A DNA stretch of 64,000 bases, taken from positions 416,501 through 480,500 of the forward strand of contig JAJOZX010001075.1 of NCBI GenBank assembly GCA_023014485.1. Reading direction: 5' to 3'. This DNA is from Bathynomus jamesi. Taxonomy: Eukaryota; Arthropoda; Malacostraca; Isopoda; Cirolanidae. Each line of letters starts with the position of its first letter. Position 1 is the first letter of the stretch. The notes beneath the pieces are model-generated. The model was given only the letters and a program-made list of their open reading frames with translations. It was not told the DNA's origin and did not search any database. The translations under genes and the position numbers were made by a program. Shown piece by piece: positions 44,440 through 56,000 of this stretch.

Positions 44440-44836
44440 CTGATGCTGTGGCGTAATATGTAGACGCCTGTGACACATCGACGCCTTGACTCTACTGCGC
44501 ATGCGCGTAGTTATATTTTTTTATTTTAATAAATTAATGTAATTACATTGCGTTTTAATAATTTTAAATTAGGTAAGGTTAAGTTAGGTTAGTATTCCAT
44601 TTATATTAATATAAAAAACATTATGGGAAGCAGTATGTTAAAATGATCCAATCTATTTTTTAATAAATAATTTACAAATACATAATGTAATAGATAAATT
44701 TGAAATTGCATTTTATTGTATATATATGTATATATTCACATTAATTTATTAAAATAAAAATATATAACCGCGCATGCGCAGTAGAGTCAATGCGTCGATG
44801 TGTCACAGGCGTCTACATATTACGCGACAGATGCAG
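44440..44836. mobile_element. MITE with about 100-bp terminal inverted repeats
   Basis: Arms 44440-44541 and 44739-44836 share GCGTAATATGTAGACGCCTG, TGACACATCGACGC, CTACTGCGCATGCGCG and an AT-rich inner part. AGGGTGCA occurs on both outer sides (44411-44418 and about 44850-44857), a possible 8-bp TSD with unequal outer spacers. No ORF. It lies right beside the start of copy 3. Confidence 0.6.
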
Positions 44837-44971
44837 TCCAGTTAGTAGGGTGCAGGGTTGCCTGATATCTTTATAAATAGAGCTAATTGGCAATTTTAGG
44901 CATCATTTTCGTATTCAGTGACCCCAAATTACTAAAGATTGACTACTTTTATATCGCACTAATGTTTGAAA

Positions 44972-45017
<46 letters not shown>

Positions 45018-45029
45018 CACGTATATATA

Positions 45030-45618
45030 CCGGGTGGACGAAAAAAACTTGGACACTTTTGTTTTTCCTACAAATTTCAAACTAGTCAAGCTAATACATC
45101 CAAATTAGTACAAGATGTAGCCAATAGTATAGTTATCATGTGCTAAAAATCTCAATGGAACTCGTATAAAACTTACCTTATTGAAATCGATGTTGTATTG
45201 GCCCCCCATTTTCTTGAATTACGGCCAGTACTCTCCTTTTCCACTGATCTATGGATGACTTGATTTTGTCTCGGGACACAATAAGCCAAACAAACTCAAT
45301 TCTTTGTCTAAGTGCTTCCAGGTTTGGAAATGGTACCCTGCGACCATGGTACACCAATGACTTCAGCTCATTCCACACGAGTAATCCAGAGGATTTAAGT
45401 CAGGAGAATTTGGTGGTCAGCGTAGTCAGCTTCACAAAATCTCGCTGTTTGTTTCGTCAAGTTAAATTTTTTATAATTAAGAAACGGCCAAAGATAATTA
45501 ACTGAGGTTTACAGTACATGATAACCATACTATTGGCTATATTTTGTACTAATTTGGGTGTATTAGCTTGACTAGTTTGAAATTTGTAGGAAAAACAAGG
45601 TTTTTTTCGTCCACCCGG
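45030..45618 (-). mobile_element. Internally deleted mariner, 589 bp
   Basis: Termini CCGGGTGGACGAAAAAAACT and complement, with TA at 45028-45029 and 45619-45620. The inverted repeats are about 110 bp (ATACATCCAAATTAGTACAA). The interior keeps only the transposase C-terminus on the minus strand: NSPDLNPLDYS (third catalytic Asp, about 45410) and, after a frameshift, NELKSLVYHGRR and QWKRRVLAVIQENGG to about 45184. Confidence 0.82.
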
Positions 45619-45747
45619 TATATATATATAAATAATAATATTCGTATTTTATTAAAAAATTAATTGTTTTATAGGGTTTGTAAAATACATTCGCTTCAAG
45701 TTGGCATTAAGTTTAACCCTTTGTTAAAGAAGTATTTTACAATTATA

Positions 45748-46350
45748 CAGGGTGTCCCATAAGTCCGGCATTATAGGAAAAATAATAAAAAAAGGCAAAA
45801 CAAAAGCTTTTATTTACAGAACGTGCTAAATATGTATTGTTCCGTAGCCCATTCACAAAATTCCATCCGCCGGTCGGGATCATCTTCGCTTAATTTCTGT
45901 AGGATCTGAAGTTTATATGGATGCCATTTGTGAGCCTGAAGAATGCGATGGATGCTCCTTTTCGACACTCCTGTCTCGGCGGACAATCGCCGAAGAGACT
46001 TATTGGGACTTCTGTTAAAATGAGCCAGGATAGCAGTCGCTGTATCATCGTCAGTGGACCTCCTTGAAGGTCCATTGCGTGGTTTATCTTCTATGGATCC
46101 TGTTTCGTTAAACTTTGCAACGAGTCTGCTAACACAACTCTGCGTTATTGGCTCGCGGTCTGGATGCAGTCTGTTAAATTCAGCAGCGGCCTCTCTTTGA
46201 CTCCGATTTCCTATGAGTAGAATTATCTGAATTCGTTCTTCCTTGCTCACAGACATTATGGCCTGTAGAAAGAGAAAAATATGAATTATGGTTTGTAGAA
46301 ATAGAAAAATATGAATTTCTCCTATGATGCTGGACTTATGGGACACCCTG
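45748..46350 (-). mobile_element. Mariner deletion derivative, 603 bp, keeps only the DNA-binding half
   Basis: Ends CAGGGTGTCCCATAAGTCC and complement with TA at 45746-45747 and 46351-46352. The internal deletion removed the entire catalytic part and joined the end of the helix-turn-helix region to the 3' terminus. Confidence 0.85.
45810..46256 (-). CDS. Mariner transposase N-terminal DNA-binding domain, catalytic part absent
   Basis: From ATG 46256 (MSVSKEERIQI) an intact 148-codon ORF carries two helix-turn-helix motifs: GNRSQREAAAEFNR and SLRRLSAETGVSKRSIHRIL, with a GPSRRSTDD linker and KLSEDDPDRRMEFCEW at the end. It stops in the 3' terminus at 45810. None of the three catalytic residues is present. 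If expressed, it could only bind ends, as an inhibitor of related transposases; that is inference. Confidence 0.65.
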   Translation of the reverse strand: MSVSKEERIQIILLIGNRSQREAAAEFNRLHPDREPITQSCVSRLVAKFNETGSIEDKPRNGPSRRSTDDDTATAILAHFNRSPNKSLRRLSAETGVSKRSIHRILQAHKWHPYKLQILQKLSEDDPDRRMEFCEWATEQYIFSTFCK

Positions 46351-46353
46351 TAT

Positions 46354-47705
46354 ATTATTTTTGTAATTGTAATTATCCATCAACAACAACAACAACAACG
46401 TTACAGTTTCTAATAGAACTATGTAGAAAAATCTACTTATACCTTCAATGGATTCTAATTAAACGTATTTACAATACGAGAACGTATTTTAATTTAAAAC
46501 CACATCCAAAACTTACGCCTCGTTTATCAAAAAGCTTCCAGTTGGGTACAATTAAAGTGAAAATACAGCAAAAAGTCGTTAAAAGGCTAAAAATACCTCT
46601 CTTTTAAATCGTAAATGTAAAAATAAATTATTTTTCATTAATGCAATTAATGTTGTCAGTTGCAACAAAAGTGATTTTCTCACGGGAAAATATCCCTGAA
46701 AATATCGTTCACTTATTACATTTAAGCTGAAACTTTTACATATTTAAAGAAATAGCTTGGATTAAAATATACTTAATTTATTTTATATTGTACACCAGAA
46801 ATAAATGGTTCACAGTAATTATTTGTTAAAATGTACTTAATTTATTCGTAGTTTCAGCATAATTATCGTATAAATTACCTATATAATGTATTATACCGTC
46901 TAATTTTAAATAAAAACTGAATAATTTGAATGTATAAATAAACATTTTTGATTATTGTTTAACTGAACTCTAAATTTTTCATCAGCAATTTTTTTTCATC
47001 CAATTTTAATAAGGAACCATTTTATATTTCTGTCATTTCGACTAAGTCGCAGATTTATCCTTACGTTTCACTTCACAAAATCTCATCTTCGAAAATTTCG
47101 CCAAAAAAAAAGAGATAAAACAAAAAAGAGTTTAAGTCTCGCGCGGCAGAAGTAGAAAAATGAAAAGTATCATCCGTCCCTAAACCAATTAAATTTCATT
47201 GTAAAATGAATCTCAATTCGCGAATAGGCGAAACTTCCAAAAAGAAAATTATAATTGGAAGCTAATTGGCTTTACCAACCCATTGGATTTCGTGTAGTCA
47301 TCAACATCTATTCAAATCGTGATAAGGCATCCCTTTCTCACGTTTTTCACAATTTTGTTTCATTTCATCCTACCATTAACTGCTTAATTAATTTCGTATT
47401 AGATACAGCATACGAGCCGAAAGGAACATTATATATCCGTAAATAGAACATTATATATCTGTAAATAGAATACTTGCTTAATAATTCGGAACACAATATT
47501 TTACATATTTTTAAATAAAATGAGATAATTATTTTAATTATCAAAATACTTTATCGAAATTAATACTATCAATGCTGCTATTATAGTGATTATGTGCTAC
47601 AAATTTCATTGAAATCGGGGAAAAACTTTTGAAAACATTGGAGAAAATGTAATCTGCTTAATAATTTGGAACGCAGTGTGTGTGTATATATATATATATA
47701 TATTA
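46354..47705. other. No gene seen
   Basis: AT-rich, with an (AAC)n tract at about 46381-46399 and (TA)n before 47710. ORFs are short and low-complexity. Nothing recognised. Confidence 0.5.
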
Positions 47706-47709
47706 TATA

Positions 47710-49108
47710 AAGGGTGATCCAGAGAAATGGGACCCAAAAGAAACCCCTGTAACTCTTAAAGTATAAGTCCTTTTATAAAATCATACGCATCATTCGAAAG
47801 AGGATAGTTACAAGTTTGTACAGGATTGTATAGGTTTTGACAATACAAGACAAGATAAGATACAAAACAAAATAAAAGTGTTAGTTAAAACTAACCCTTC
47901 AAGATGACTGCATGGACTGTGGAACAGCTGCGTTTCATAACTGAGCAATATTATGAGCATGGAAGAAGTGTAGTTTCAGCTCAAAGATCTTTCAAGACAA
48001 ATTTTCAGATGTCAAAATCACCTTCTAAGAAAGTAATCCGTCGGTGTGTCAGAAATTTTTCCCTAACTGGCAGCATTGGAAAAAGAAAACCAACTGGAAG
48101 AGTGCGCACAGCAAGGATAGACGAGATCATTAACAGAACTCATGAAATTGTACAGGATAATCCTAACATAAGCATCAGACGTGCTTCTCAGCTGTTAGGA
48201 GTTGGATATGGAACAACACACCGTATATTCAAACAAAATTTAATGCTCTTTCCATATAAAATTCAAACAGTGCAACAACTAAACGATGGAGATTTCGCAC
48301 GAAGACGACAATTCTGTCAATGGATCCAACAGAAGGTAAATGACACCACCAATTTTCTAGCAACTTTGATTATGTCAGACGAAGCCCATTTTCACTTGAA
48401 TGGAACTGTAAACAAACAAAATTGTCGTTTCTGGGCAACAGAAAATCCATTGAATATTACCGAAGTCCCGTTGCATAGTCAGCGTGTAACTGTTTGGTGT
48501 GGTCTTACTGCATCTCAGATCATAGGGCCGTACTTTTTCGAGGATTCCACCGGAAACACGGTCACTGTAAATGGTGATCGCTACGAAAAAATGTTGACCG
48601 ATTTCCTTATTCCTAAATTAAGAGATCTTTGTCTAGAAAACCACTGGTTCCAACAAGACGGAGCTACCTGCCATACCACGAGGAACTGCATGGCAGTTTT
48701 GCGTCAAACGTTTCCAAGCGAGTTAATCTCAAGATTTGGAGACGTTGAATGGCCCGCAAGGTCTCCGGATTTTTCTCCCTTAGATTATTATCTCTGGGGA
48801 TATTTAAAGAGTAGGGTCTACAGAAATAACCCAACGACCTTGCAAGAATTGAAGGCCGCCATCACAAATGAGATACAGGCCATACAACCGCACACTCTTG
48901 CAAAAGTGATGCAGAACTTACAAGCGAGAACACTGGAATGCTTGGCAACTAATGGAGCACATTTGAAAGGAGTCATTTTAAAAAAATAAATATTTCATAA
49001 TAAACTTGTAACTCTACTCTTTCGAATGATATATAGTTTTTATGAAAGGAATTAAATATTAAGAATATTTGGCTTTTTTTATGGGTCCCATTTATCTGGA
49101 TCACCCAG
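47710..49108 (+). mobile_element. Full-length DD41D mariner, 1.4 kb
   Basis: Inverted ends GGGTGATCCAGAGAAATGGG and GGGTGATCCAGATAAATGGG (reverse) with TA at 47708-47709 and 49109-49110. Inner repeats TTTCGAATGAT/ATCATTCGAAAG also match. It carries an uninterrupted transposase and may be recent. Confidence 0.88.
47904..48989 (+). CDS. Mariner-type transposase, DD41D, intact 361 aa
   Basis: A full-length ORF without stops. N-terminal helix-turn-helix regions span about residues 10-110 (ISIRRASQLLGVGYGTTHRIF), joined by a GRVRTARID hinge. The catalytic core has Asp in LIMSDEAHF, Asp in WFQQDGATCHTT and Asp in RSPDFSPLDYYLW. 41 residues lie between the second and third Asp, placing it in the DD41D (rosa/visitor-like) group rather than classical DD34D mariner. 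WGYLKSRVY follows. The enzyme cuts and pastes at TA. Both termini and the ORF look intact, so activity is possible. Confidence 0.9.
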   Translation: MTAWTVEQLRFITEQYYEHGRSVVSAQRSFKTNFQMSKSPSKKVIRRCVRNFSLTGSIGKRKPTGRVRTARIDEIINRTHEIVQDNPNISIRRASQLLGVGYGTTHRIFKQNLMLFPYKIQTVQQLNDGDFARRRQFCQWIQQKVNDTTNFLATLIMSDEAHFHLNGTVNKQNCRFWATENPLNITEVPLHSQRVTVWCGLTASQIIGPYFFEDSTGNTVTVNGDRYEKMLTDFLIPKLRDLCLENHWFQQDGATCHTTRNCMAVLRQTFPSELISRFGDVEWPARSPDFSPLDYYLWGYLKSRVYRNNPTTLQELKAAITNEIQAIQPHTLAKVMQNLQARTLECLATNGAHLKGVILKK

Positions 49109-49110
49109 TA

Positions 49111-49565
49111 TATATATATGTAAAAGAATGTTCTCATTCTCTTTTTTGTGTAATTTCAGGGGTAATTCATATATATGAAAAGATGTTATAATTCACGATG
49201 GCAACTCCCTTTCCTCGTCTAATGAATAGAACTAAAAATTTAGCCACATTTATAAATTCGTCTAAATATAAAACTCCTTTCCATTTTTAATTATGAAACC
49301 ACAGAGCACGGAGAAATTAATGATCTGACCCCCAAATGCTTTGCGAACTATTAATTCGTGTATCCCGATGAAAAACAATTTCTCCGAAGTGGAAGAATGG
49401 CTGGAGTATTGGTTTCGCACATCAGCGAAAGTGATCTAGAAAATATTTGGGCTCGGATGCATTAATTTTAGCTGTAATTCTCTTGATCTTATATATGAAT
49501 TATAAAATTATATATATATATACACACACTGTGTGTGTGTTTGTGTATTATATATATATATATGT
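49111..49565. other. No gene seen
   Basis: AT-rich spacer with (TA)n and (GT)n. No recognisable coding or element termini. Confidence 0.45.
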
Positions 49566-49850
49566 AAAGAAGAGGAGAGAAAACAAGTAATGAGAAATGA
49601 GGCACCTCTCCGGAATCGAAACCAGGATCATCCGATTGCTGGTCAGACATGCTAACCATTACACCAAGGGCTTCTCAAGACTCAGAATTCGTAATTCTCA
49701 TGGGAGAGGCCCTTTGTGTAATGGTTAGCATGTCTGACCGGCAATCGGATGATCCTGTGTTCGATTCCCAGGAGGCGCCTCATTTTTCGTTACTTGTTTT
49801 CTCTCCTCTTCTTGTGCAGTCACTCTTCTAACAAGCGTCGTTCTTTACAT
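49566..49850. mobile_element. tRNA-derived SINE family 2, head-to-head inverted pair
   Basis: The plus copy from about 49706 reads GGCCCTTTGTGTAATGGTTA (A box) with B box GTGTTCGATTCC, then a tail CTTGTTTTCTCTCCTCTTCT ending near AAGCGTCGTTCTTTACAT. The minus copy spans about 49566-49680, so the tRNA-like heads face each other across about 25 bp. The transcript would fold into a long hairpin. Confidence 0.7.
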
Positions 49851-49876
49851 TGATTATACTGTCTCTCTTTGCAGTT

Positions 49877-49925
<49 letters not shown>

Positions 49926-50697
49926 GAGAGAGAGAAGTACATAAACAATTTCTGCTTCGGATTTTATTTTTTAACACTTTTTCAAGTTCATATCGAAGGC
50001 CAACCTTGGGATAGTTTCAAGTGCTCGTACAAACTCCTACGTTGCCATGGAAAGCATGGAGTTTATCTTAGAACACTTACGTACGTCACAATTCGGCACC
50101 GTCAGCAAGGAGGTACTGTACTTTTCTGGCGGAGGTTTTCTCGCGCCTGCGTTGAAATACAAGGAACCTCTTTGTTCTTGACCTCAGAGTTGGACTTTCT
50201 TTGTTTATTGGTACAAGAAAACAACCGGTCGAAGACGCTGACAAAGGCTTTTTTTCACTCGCGTCAGTTATATCGTGAGAAACCTTAAAAACATTTCAAA
50301 CGTTTTTCGTTCCTCGAACCAAATCGGAACCAGCTGTAGAATATGCCACCAAACATTACAAGTTCTACTCTCCAATAAGTGATCACAGCACTTACAGAAC
50401 CCCAGTACCGAAATAGAAAGAAGACAAGGAAGAGGAAGTTTTTAGTTTCCCATTTGAAATAAGTAACGTTTTGGACCCCTTCCATACGAAATTTTTTTCT
50501 TTGTATCGAGTTATTACTGTGGACGCAGGAAAATAAAGTAATCGTAGTGAAAAAAATGCGTACTTAAGTCCTAATTTCTGTTTTTATTAGGAAATGTAGT
50601 TTCAACAAATTAGTCTTATTGAAGTTATTTTATGTACTCTGATCATGAAAAGTCGTACGGGCTCTATTGTGAATCTTTCTTATTAAATTTTTGGTAT

Positions 50698-51110
50698 AAC
50701 GTAATTTTCAAAAGTATGTTCAATGTAAATTAGTTCCTCCTCTAAATACAAAGAATCGCAGGTTCTGTACCCTTTGAAAAAAGATCCGAAATTCACCCCG
50801 TTTGGTGTTTTGTGAATGCACCAAAAAGGCATGCAAATAAGAATGAAAATGGGTACCTTTCCAGTACGCCTTTAAGGTACGTTTATTGTTAGAATTTTGT
50901 AAAACACAAAGAAAGGTAAAATGTCCATTTTCTTTTTCATAAATAAATTCAATTGGGCTCTTCCAAATTAAGACTACATAATAATTCTTCAATATTATTT
51001 TTATCGTCGATTGTAGAAAATGTTTCATCAACATATCGAAAGGATATGGGCATCCTTTTACCTTCACGACTTTACACTTAATATTTTTAAACAGTTGCCA
51101 AGGTTTGCTA
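50698..51110 (-). pseudogene. Penelope-like RT remnant
   Basis: A 115-codon minus-strand stretch has EKENGHFTFLCVLQN, a pattern like the E-x-E-x-x-LPFLDV motif that follows the YIDD box in Penelope-type RTs, then SYLHAFLVHSQNTKRG. No catalytic box is retained. The lineage differs from the 36-40 kb element. 49880-50690 holds nothing recognisable. Confidence 0.5.
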
Positions 51111-51329
51111 GGTAATCAGTTGGATTGTCTCATGGATGGAATAGGTTTTTCGTGTTTTGCTTTTAGTTTTACTCTGACCGGCAACGGTTTAAGTTCTCTT
51201 CTCTTTTAAAGATTTTTCCGAGTTGAAAAAGGGCCCATTACAAGGGCCGAAAACGTTCCTCTTTTAATCATTTATTTGTCGATGTATACTTTTACATTAT
51301 TAACTGTAATTATTACAGTTCTCTCTCTC

Positions 51330-51364
<35 letters not shown>

Positions 51365-51368
<4 letters not shown>

Positions 51369-51507
51369 CGTAAAGAACGACGCTTGTATAGGAGATGAGA
51401 GAGAGAGAACGAAACAAATGAAAAAATGAGGTAACCACCCTGGAATCGAACCCGGGACCTTCCGATCGCCGGTCAGATATGATAACCATTACACCATGGG
51501 CCTCACT
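51365..51507 (-). mobile_element. SINE family 2 copy
   Basis: On the minus strand GAGGCCCATGGTGTAATGGT carries an A-box-like motif and CCCGGGTTCGATTCC is the B box. The tail runs through TTCGTTCTCTCTCTC to AGCGTCGTTCTTTACGTT. A second partial tail copy lies at 51617-51700, with (GA)n expansion beyond it. Confidence 0.75.
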
Positions 51508-51705
51508 CAATCAAATGCCGTAATTCTTCTACATACGCGCAGAAACCAATGCCCCAAGGGGGCACCTCCCGCATGCCGTACATTATATACATTTAAACTG
51601 CAAACACGCAGTATAATTAACGTAAAGAACGACGCTTGTATAGGAGAATATTCCGCGCAAGATGAGAGAGAGAGAACAAAACAAATGAAAAAATGAGGTT
51701 TCTTC

Positions 51706-51708
<3 letters not shown>

Positions 51709-51749
<41 letters not shown>
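51709..51749. repeat. (GA)n microsatellite
   Basis: Uninterrupted GA tract. The downstream 51750-52330 shows no recognised gene. Confidence 0.95.
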
Positions 51750-51753
<4 letters not shown>

Positions 51754-52339
51754 CGGCGGTGGTCAGGCAGGTCAGGCTCAGCCTGACCTAACTTTAAAAA
51801 AAAAAATAATAATAATTTCCTCGGCATCATGTAAAATTTAAATTTGTGTATTTCAAAGATCTATTTATTATGGTCACTTTATTAGAGCAATATAAATTTC
51901 AGAATGCCGCATTTTTTCCTTCTCTCCATGCGCCGCTTCTTTGGGCAAAGTCAGACTTGTTTTATGATCCCTGAGCGACCGAGCGCATTAAGCCACAAAG
52001 CCAGGTCAGGCATTATTTTCGATGCCTTGCGTCACACTTATGAAAAAATGAAACTTTTACGAAATTTAATGTAATTTAAAATCGACATTAGTATAGCATC
52101 TGTCAAAGCAATCAGATAAGTATATAATTTTGTCAATCTATTTTTTCAAAGAAGAGAAAAGCGAGTTTTTCAGTTTACAAGTCAGGCATATTTGTAAGTG
52201 CCTAACATTACGCTGGATGCCAAATCTCATCCTCAGAGTGTTTGAGTGAAAATAGTTATGTGGCAACTATGAATTGCGTACGGCTTTTTGTGTGTGTGTG
52301 TGAGTTTTTTCTTTTTTTACTCGACCTTAGATACCCATT

Positions 52340-52697
52340 TACATTGAAGTACATTTATAAATATCCTGATTTTACTGCCTACAAGAATGTCAAAGAACTG
52401 CTAAAATTATGCATTGACTTAGATTTAGGAAAAGCTTTTAGCGAATCTGCAAAACTGTTTAGATTGATTTTAACTATACCAGTGAGCAGTGCATCCACTG
52501 AGAGAAGTTTTTCAACATTAAATCGAATTAAGACGTATCTAAGGAACAGAACTGGTCAGGAAAGACTAGTATGTTTAGCAAGAATTGCAATAGAGAAAGA
52601 AATTGTGGTTTCCCTGGAGAGGCAAAAGATTCTACATGACAAGGTCATCGAAGAATTTGCATTGAAACCGAGGAGGTTGGAGTTTCTGTATAAATGA
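52340..52697 (+). pseudogene. hAT (ZMYM/TTF-type) transposase C-terminal fragment
   Basis: The frame contains LTIPVSSASTERSFSTLNRI, then TYLRNRTGQERL and RIAIEKE, the hAT dimerisation domain of the zinc-finger-MYM/TTF-type lineage with the third catalytic Glu. It ends at TGA 52695-52697. Upstream sequence is not in frame, so about three quarters of the protein is missing. Element ends not resolved. Confidence 0.8.
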
Positions 52698-52931
52698 CTC
52701 ATGGTAGATTAAATATGATGAAGACATTTTCTAAGGACATAATAAAATACAAGTAAGTTATTATAATTATTAAACAATTTATTGATTTAGGAGGCTTTAA
52801 GTAATTTTTTAAAACAAAAGCAAAATTATTTAAAAAAAAAATTTACATATTCATTAATATGAATTCTATCGAAGTCATATCAAGCCCATAATGCTTGTGC
52901 CTGACCTATGTGAAAAGTCTGGGTATATATC

Positions 52932-53495
52932 TGTTACGCTTACTGTGAAAAATTCCCTAATGTCTACATTAGAAATTTGCCTTGCCTAATGTTGAAAGTA
53001 ATGGTGATAATGTCAATATTAAGCACAATTTTGTATAATGTTGATATTAGATGCCTGCCTTTGACTAATGTTGAAATGCTGCATAATATTGAAAATACTT
53101 GGCAATTATAACCTAAAAATAGAAGTAAAATTTAGTCTCTCAGCCAAAAGTATATTTAAGAGTCTTTGCAGGATTTTCGAGGGTGGCAGCGTGAATTACA
53201 TAACAATTTCTTCTGAGGCAACTGCACTTAACCAAACCTAATCTAACCTTATATTGATAAATATAAGCTTGAAATAACATACATAAATAAATGTCATAAC
53301 CTGTAGCACAGGCATTCGAGCCTCTATCAACATCTGTAAAAACTTTCTTGCTCAATGTTAAAAATCTGCTTAATGTTGACATTAGGTAACAAAATTGCCT
53401 AATGTCAACAATCGGAAATTTGGCCTGCCTAATGTTAAAATTAGATGATTGGCTTACCTAATGTCAACATTATGCAATTTTACACGTTAAGCGTA

Positions 53496-53498
<3 letters not shown>
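52932..53498. mobile_element. MITE with iterated internal TAATGTTGACATTA motifs
   Basis: Ends TGTTACGCTTA (left) and TAAGCGTAACA (right), and further in GTGNAAAATTNC. Between them CCTAATGTYAACATTAG-like imperfect palindromes recur at least seven times in either orientation, separated by 25-60 bp. No ORF. The TSD is unclear because the right flank is (CA)n. Confidence 0.6.
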
Positions 53499-53573
<75 letters not shown>

Positions 53574-53592
53574 AGAGAGAGAGAGAGAGAGA
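53499..53592. repeat. Compound (CA)n(TA)n(GA)n microsatellite
   Basis: CA, TA and GA tracts follow each other directly. Confidence 0.95.
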
Positions 53593-53817
53593 GATACACT
53601 ATACATGTAAGGTTTCCAGAAATGATCTCCATGATTGTAATAAGCTATAGTCCATATTGTATAAGTAATAAAATAATGCGGTATGTTTTTAAGTAAAGAA
53701 CAATTTCCACAGTTTTAAAAACTCTTACATGCCAGCCTCTGGACCCTGATGCGCATGTGCGACAGTAAAACTCTCACGGAATGGACTCGGGCCCGTGACG
53801 ATAAGTCATGGTGACCG

Positions 53818-54360
53818 TAGAAAAGAAAGAACAGTGCGTGTTGTAGTTAGCTGAATTTGAGGTATTACTGTTTAGCGTAACTTGAAAGAGAACCTGTAGC
53901 AAAACAATAACAAAGTAACATAAACGTTTTAAAGAAACCAGGAGTGTCTTGCCAAAAGAACCATTTGGTACACCACGCAAGTCATATGAAGATTTCGAAT
54001 ACATTAAACAATCATTTTTTGCGTAGCCCAAAAAATGTGGATTTCACAATGTAGCCACGAACTGACCATTCCTAAATCAACAGTTTATGAATTCCTGCAT
54101 AACGACTTTCTCCACACGCTTATAAACTTCAACTTGTTCAAGAAACCTGACGATCGGCCAAAGCGTATGAAGTTTGTTGTTTCCGTGTTGTAAAACTTTG
54201 ATGAAAGCCAGAATTTTCTGAATCGCAGTCTTTTCACTGATGAGGCAACATTTCGCTCAAACGAGAAGATAAATAGGCACTACTGCAGAATCTGGGGCTC
54301 AGAACATGCAACAATCGAACACGCGCGCGACAGTCTCGAAGAGAATATGTGGTGTGGGCT
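53818..54360 (+). pseudogene. Tc1/mariner-like transposase, 5' two thirds, truncated by P2
   Basis: From ATG 53818 (MVTVEKKEQC) the frame is degraded by stops and shifts. It is again clear in STVYEFLHNDF, then PKRMKFVV, and LNRSLFTDEATFRSNEKINR with the first catalytic Asp, followed by RIWGSEHATIEH. It stops abruptly at 54360, exactly where the P2 terminus begins, so the Polinton integrated into it. The remainder is not found on the other side of P2. Confidence 0.75.
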
Positions 54361-55271
54361 AGTAGCATGCCCGCAAAAAGCGGGAGTGCATATGCAATTG
54401 CAATGTTGATCAATGTTGCAAGAGGTTATGCAACAAAGGAGGGGGTTATCTCCCAAGCTACAATGGAGAGGGGGAGGAGCTTTTGGGAGAGAAGGGAGGA
54501 TGACCTCCCCCCAAAAGGGTAACCTTAACTTAAGAGAGGGAGGGAAAGTAGAAGGAGGAGGGTCTTTGGGGTAGAAGATGGGACGGCCTCACCCCAAAGG
54601 GAAACCTAACCTAAGACTTAACCTAAGAAGGAGAGAGGGGTGTTCGCCTGGCTCCAGCCAGACGCATAATGAGAGTTCATCCGAGCGCCCGCTGTCTTAT
54701 AAGGTTCTAATCAGCCAGTTGGCTTAATCCGCCAGTCGGCTTAGAAGGATTAATCTGACTTACAAGGCGTAAATGGCTTGTTCAGGTGTACATTATTAGG
54801 GTTGAGTTGCCAGATTGCGCTATTTATTTAATTAAAACATATATTTTTGACAGATGGCTTAGAAATCCGCCAGTTGTCATAATCCGCCAGTTGGCTTAAT
54901 CCGACAGTTGACTTAGAAATCCGCCAGTTGGCTTAATCCGCCACTTGACTTGTAAGATCTAGAAGGGAGGTGTATGTGTATATATTAATTAACTTTTCAG
55001 CTGCCAGATTGCGCTATTCAAATATTCTTGACAGTTGGCTTAGAAATCCGTCAGTCGGTTTAGAAGGCGTAACAAGCCATTTGGTATATATATAATTAAA
55101 TAATAATATCGTTTATATATACAACCAAAAGAATTAAATAAAACACCATTACATCATTCTGTTTATTTAGACGAAATATATAGAAAATAAATACACAATC
55201 CTATACAAACGAGGAATATATGCAATAAAAATTATTAATAATATAAAAAATACACATTTTTAAACGATGGA

Positions 55272-55288
55272 ATATATGTATATATATA

Positions 55289-55359
<71 letters not shown>

Positions 55360-55362
55360 ATG

Positions 55363-55432
<70 letters not shown>
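55272..55432. repeat. (TA)n array with TGTA interruptions
   Basis: About 160 bp of TA repeats inside the left terminal region of P2. Confidence 0.95.
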
Positions 55433-55437
<5 letters not shown>

Positions 55438-55617
55438 CAAAAATAAAATAAAGAATAATAATATAAGAAATACAAAACGATGGAGTATAATCATCAATAT
55501 ATTAGTACAGGAAAAATTTATATATGTAAAATTATATTAAATAATTAAATATATTGAAAATAAATGTACATCAAAATACATACACTTTATCTTCTACTGC
55601 GCTTAACTAAAACACTA

Positions 55618-55990
55618 ACCTCGCAGTGAGGTTGTAGCTAAAGGCCTGTGTGAGTTTTTAATGGAGTTTAGAGACTAGTATCGATTGTTAAACAAAAAGG
55701 ATAAATACGGTCACATGTTTCTCTCAAATACTGCACCGGATTGTTAATGTGTGGAGAAAATGAACGCCTAGTGCGCATTCCGATAAAACATTAAAACGAA
55801 ATTACCCCATGTGTTAGAAAAGTTGTCCGGTATAATGAGTACAAGTACACGCGTGATTCATTCTAGAACAAACCCGTACACGTTTCAACAGCTTATGGTG
55901 TGACTCACTCCTCCACACCTGTCCCCGAGCCAAACAGCGCACCGGTTGTTCATAGTCATCTCAGAGCTTGAACCGACTGGACGTGCACTC
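55618..55990 (+). pseudogene. P2 remnant of the ORF upstream of ORF X
   Basis: The frame near 55625 reads VVAKGLCEFLMEFRD, one stop, then YRLL, matching P1 at about 31005-31060. The rest to 55990 is degraded. Confidence 0.5.
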
Positions 55991-56000
55991 CTCGAATACG

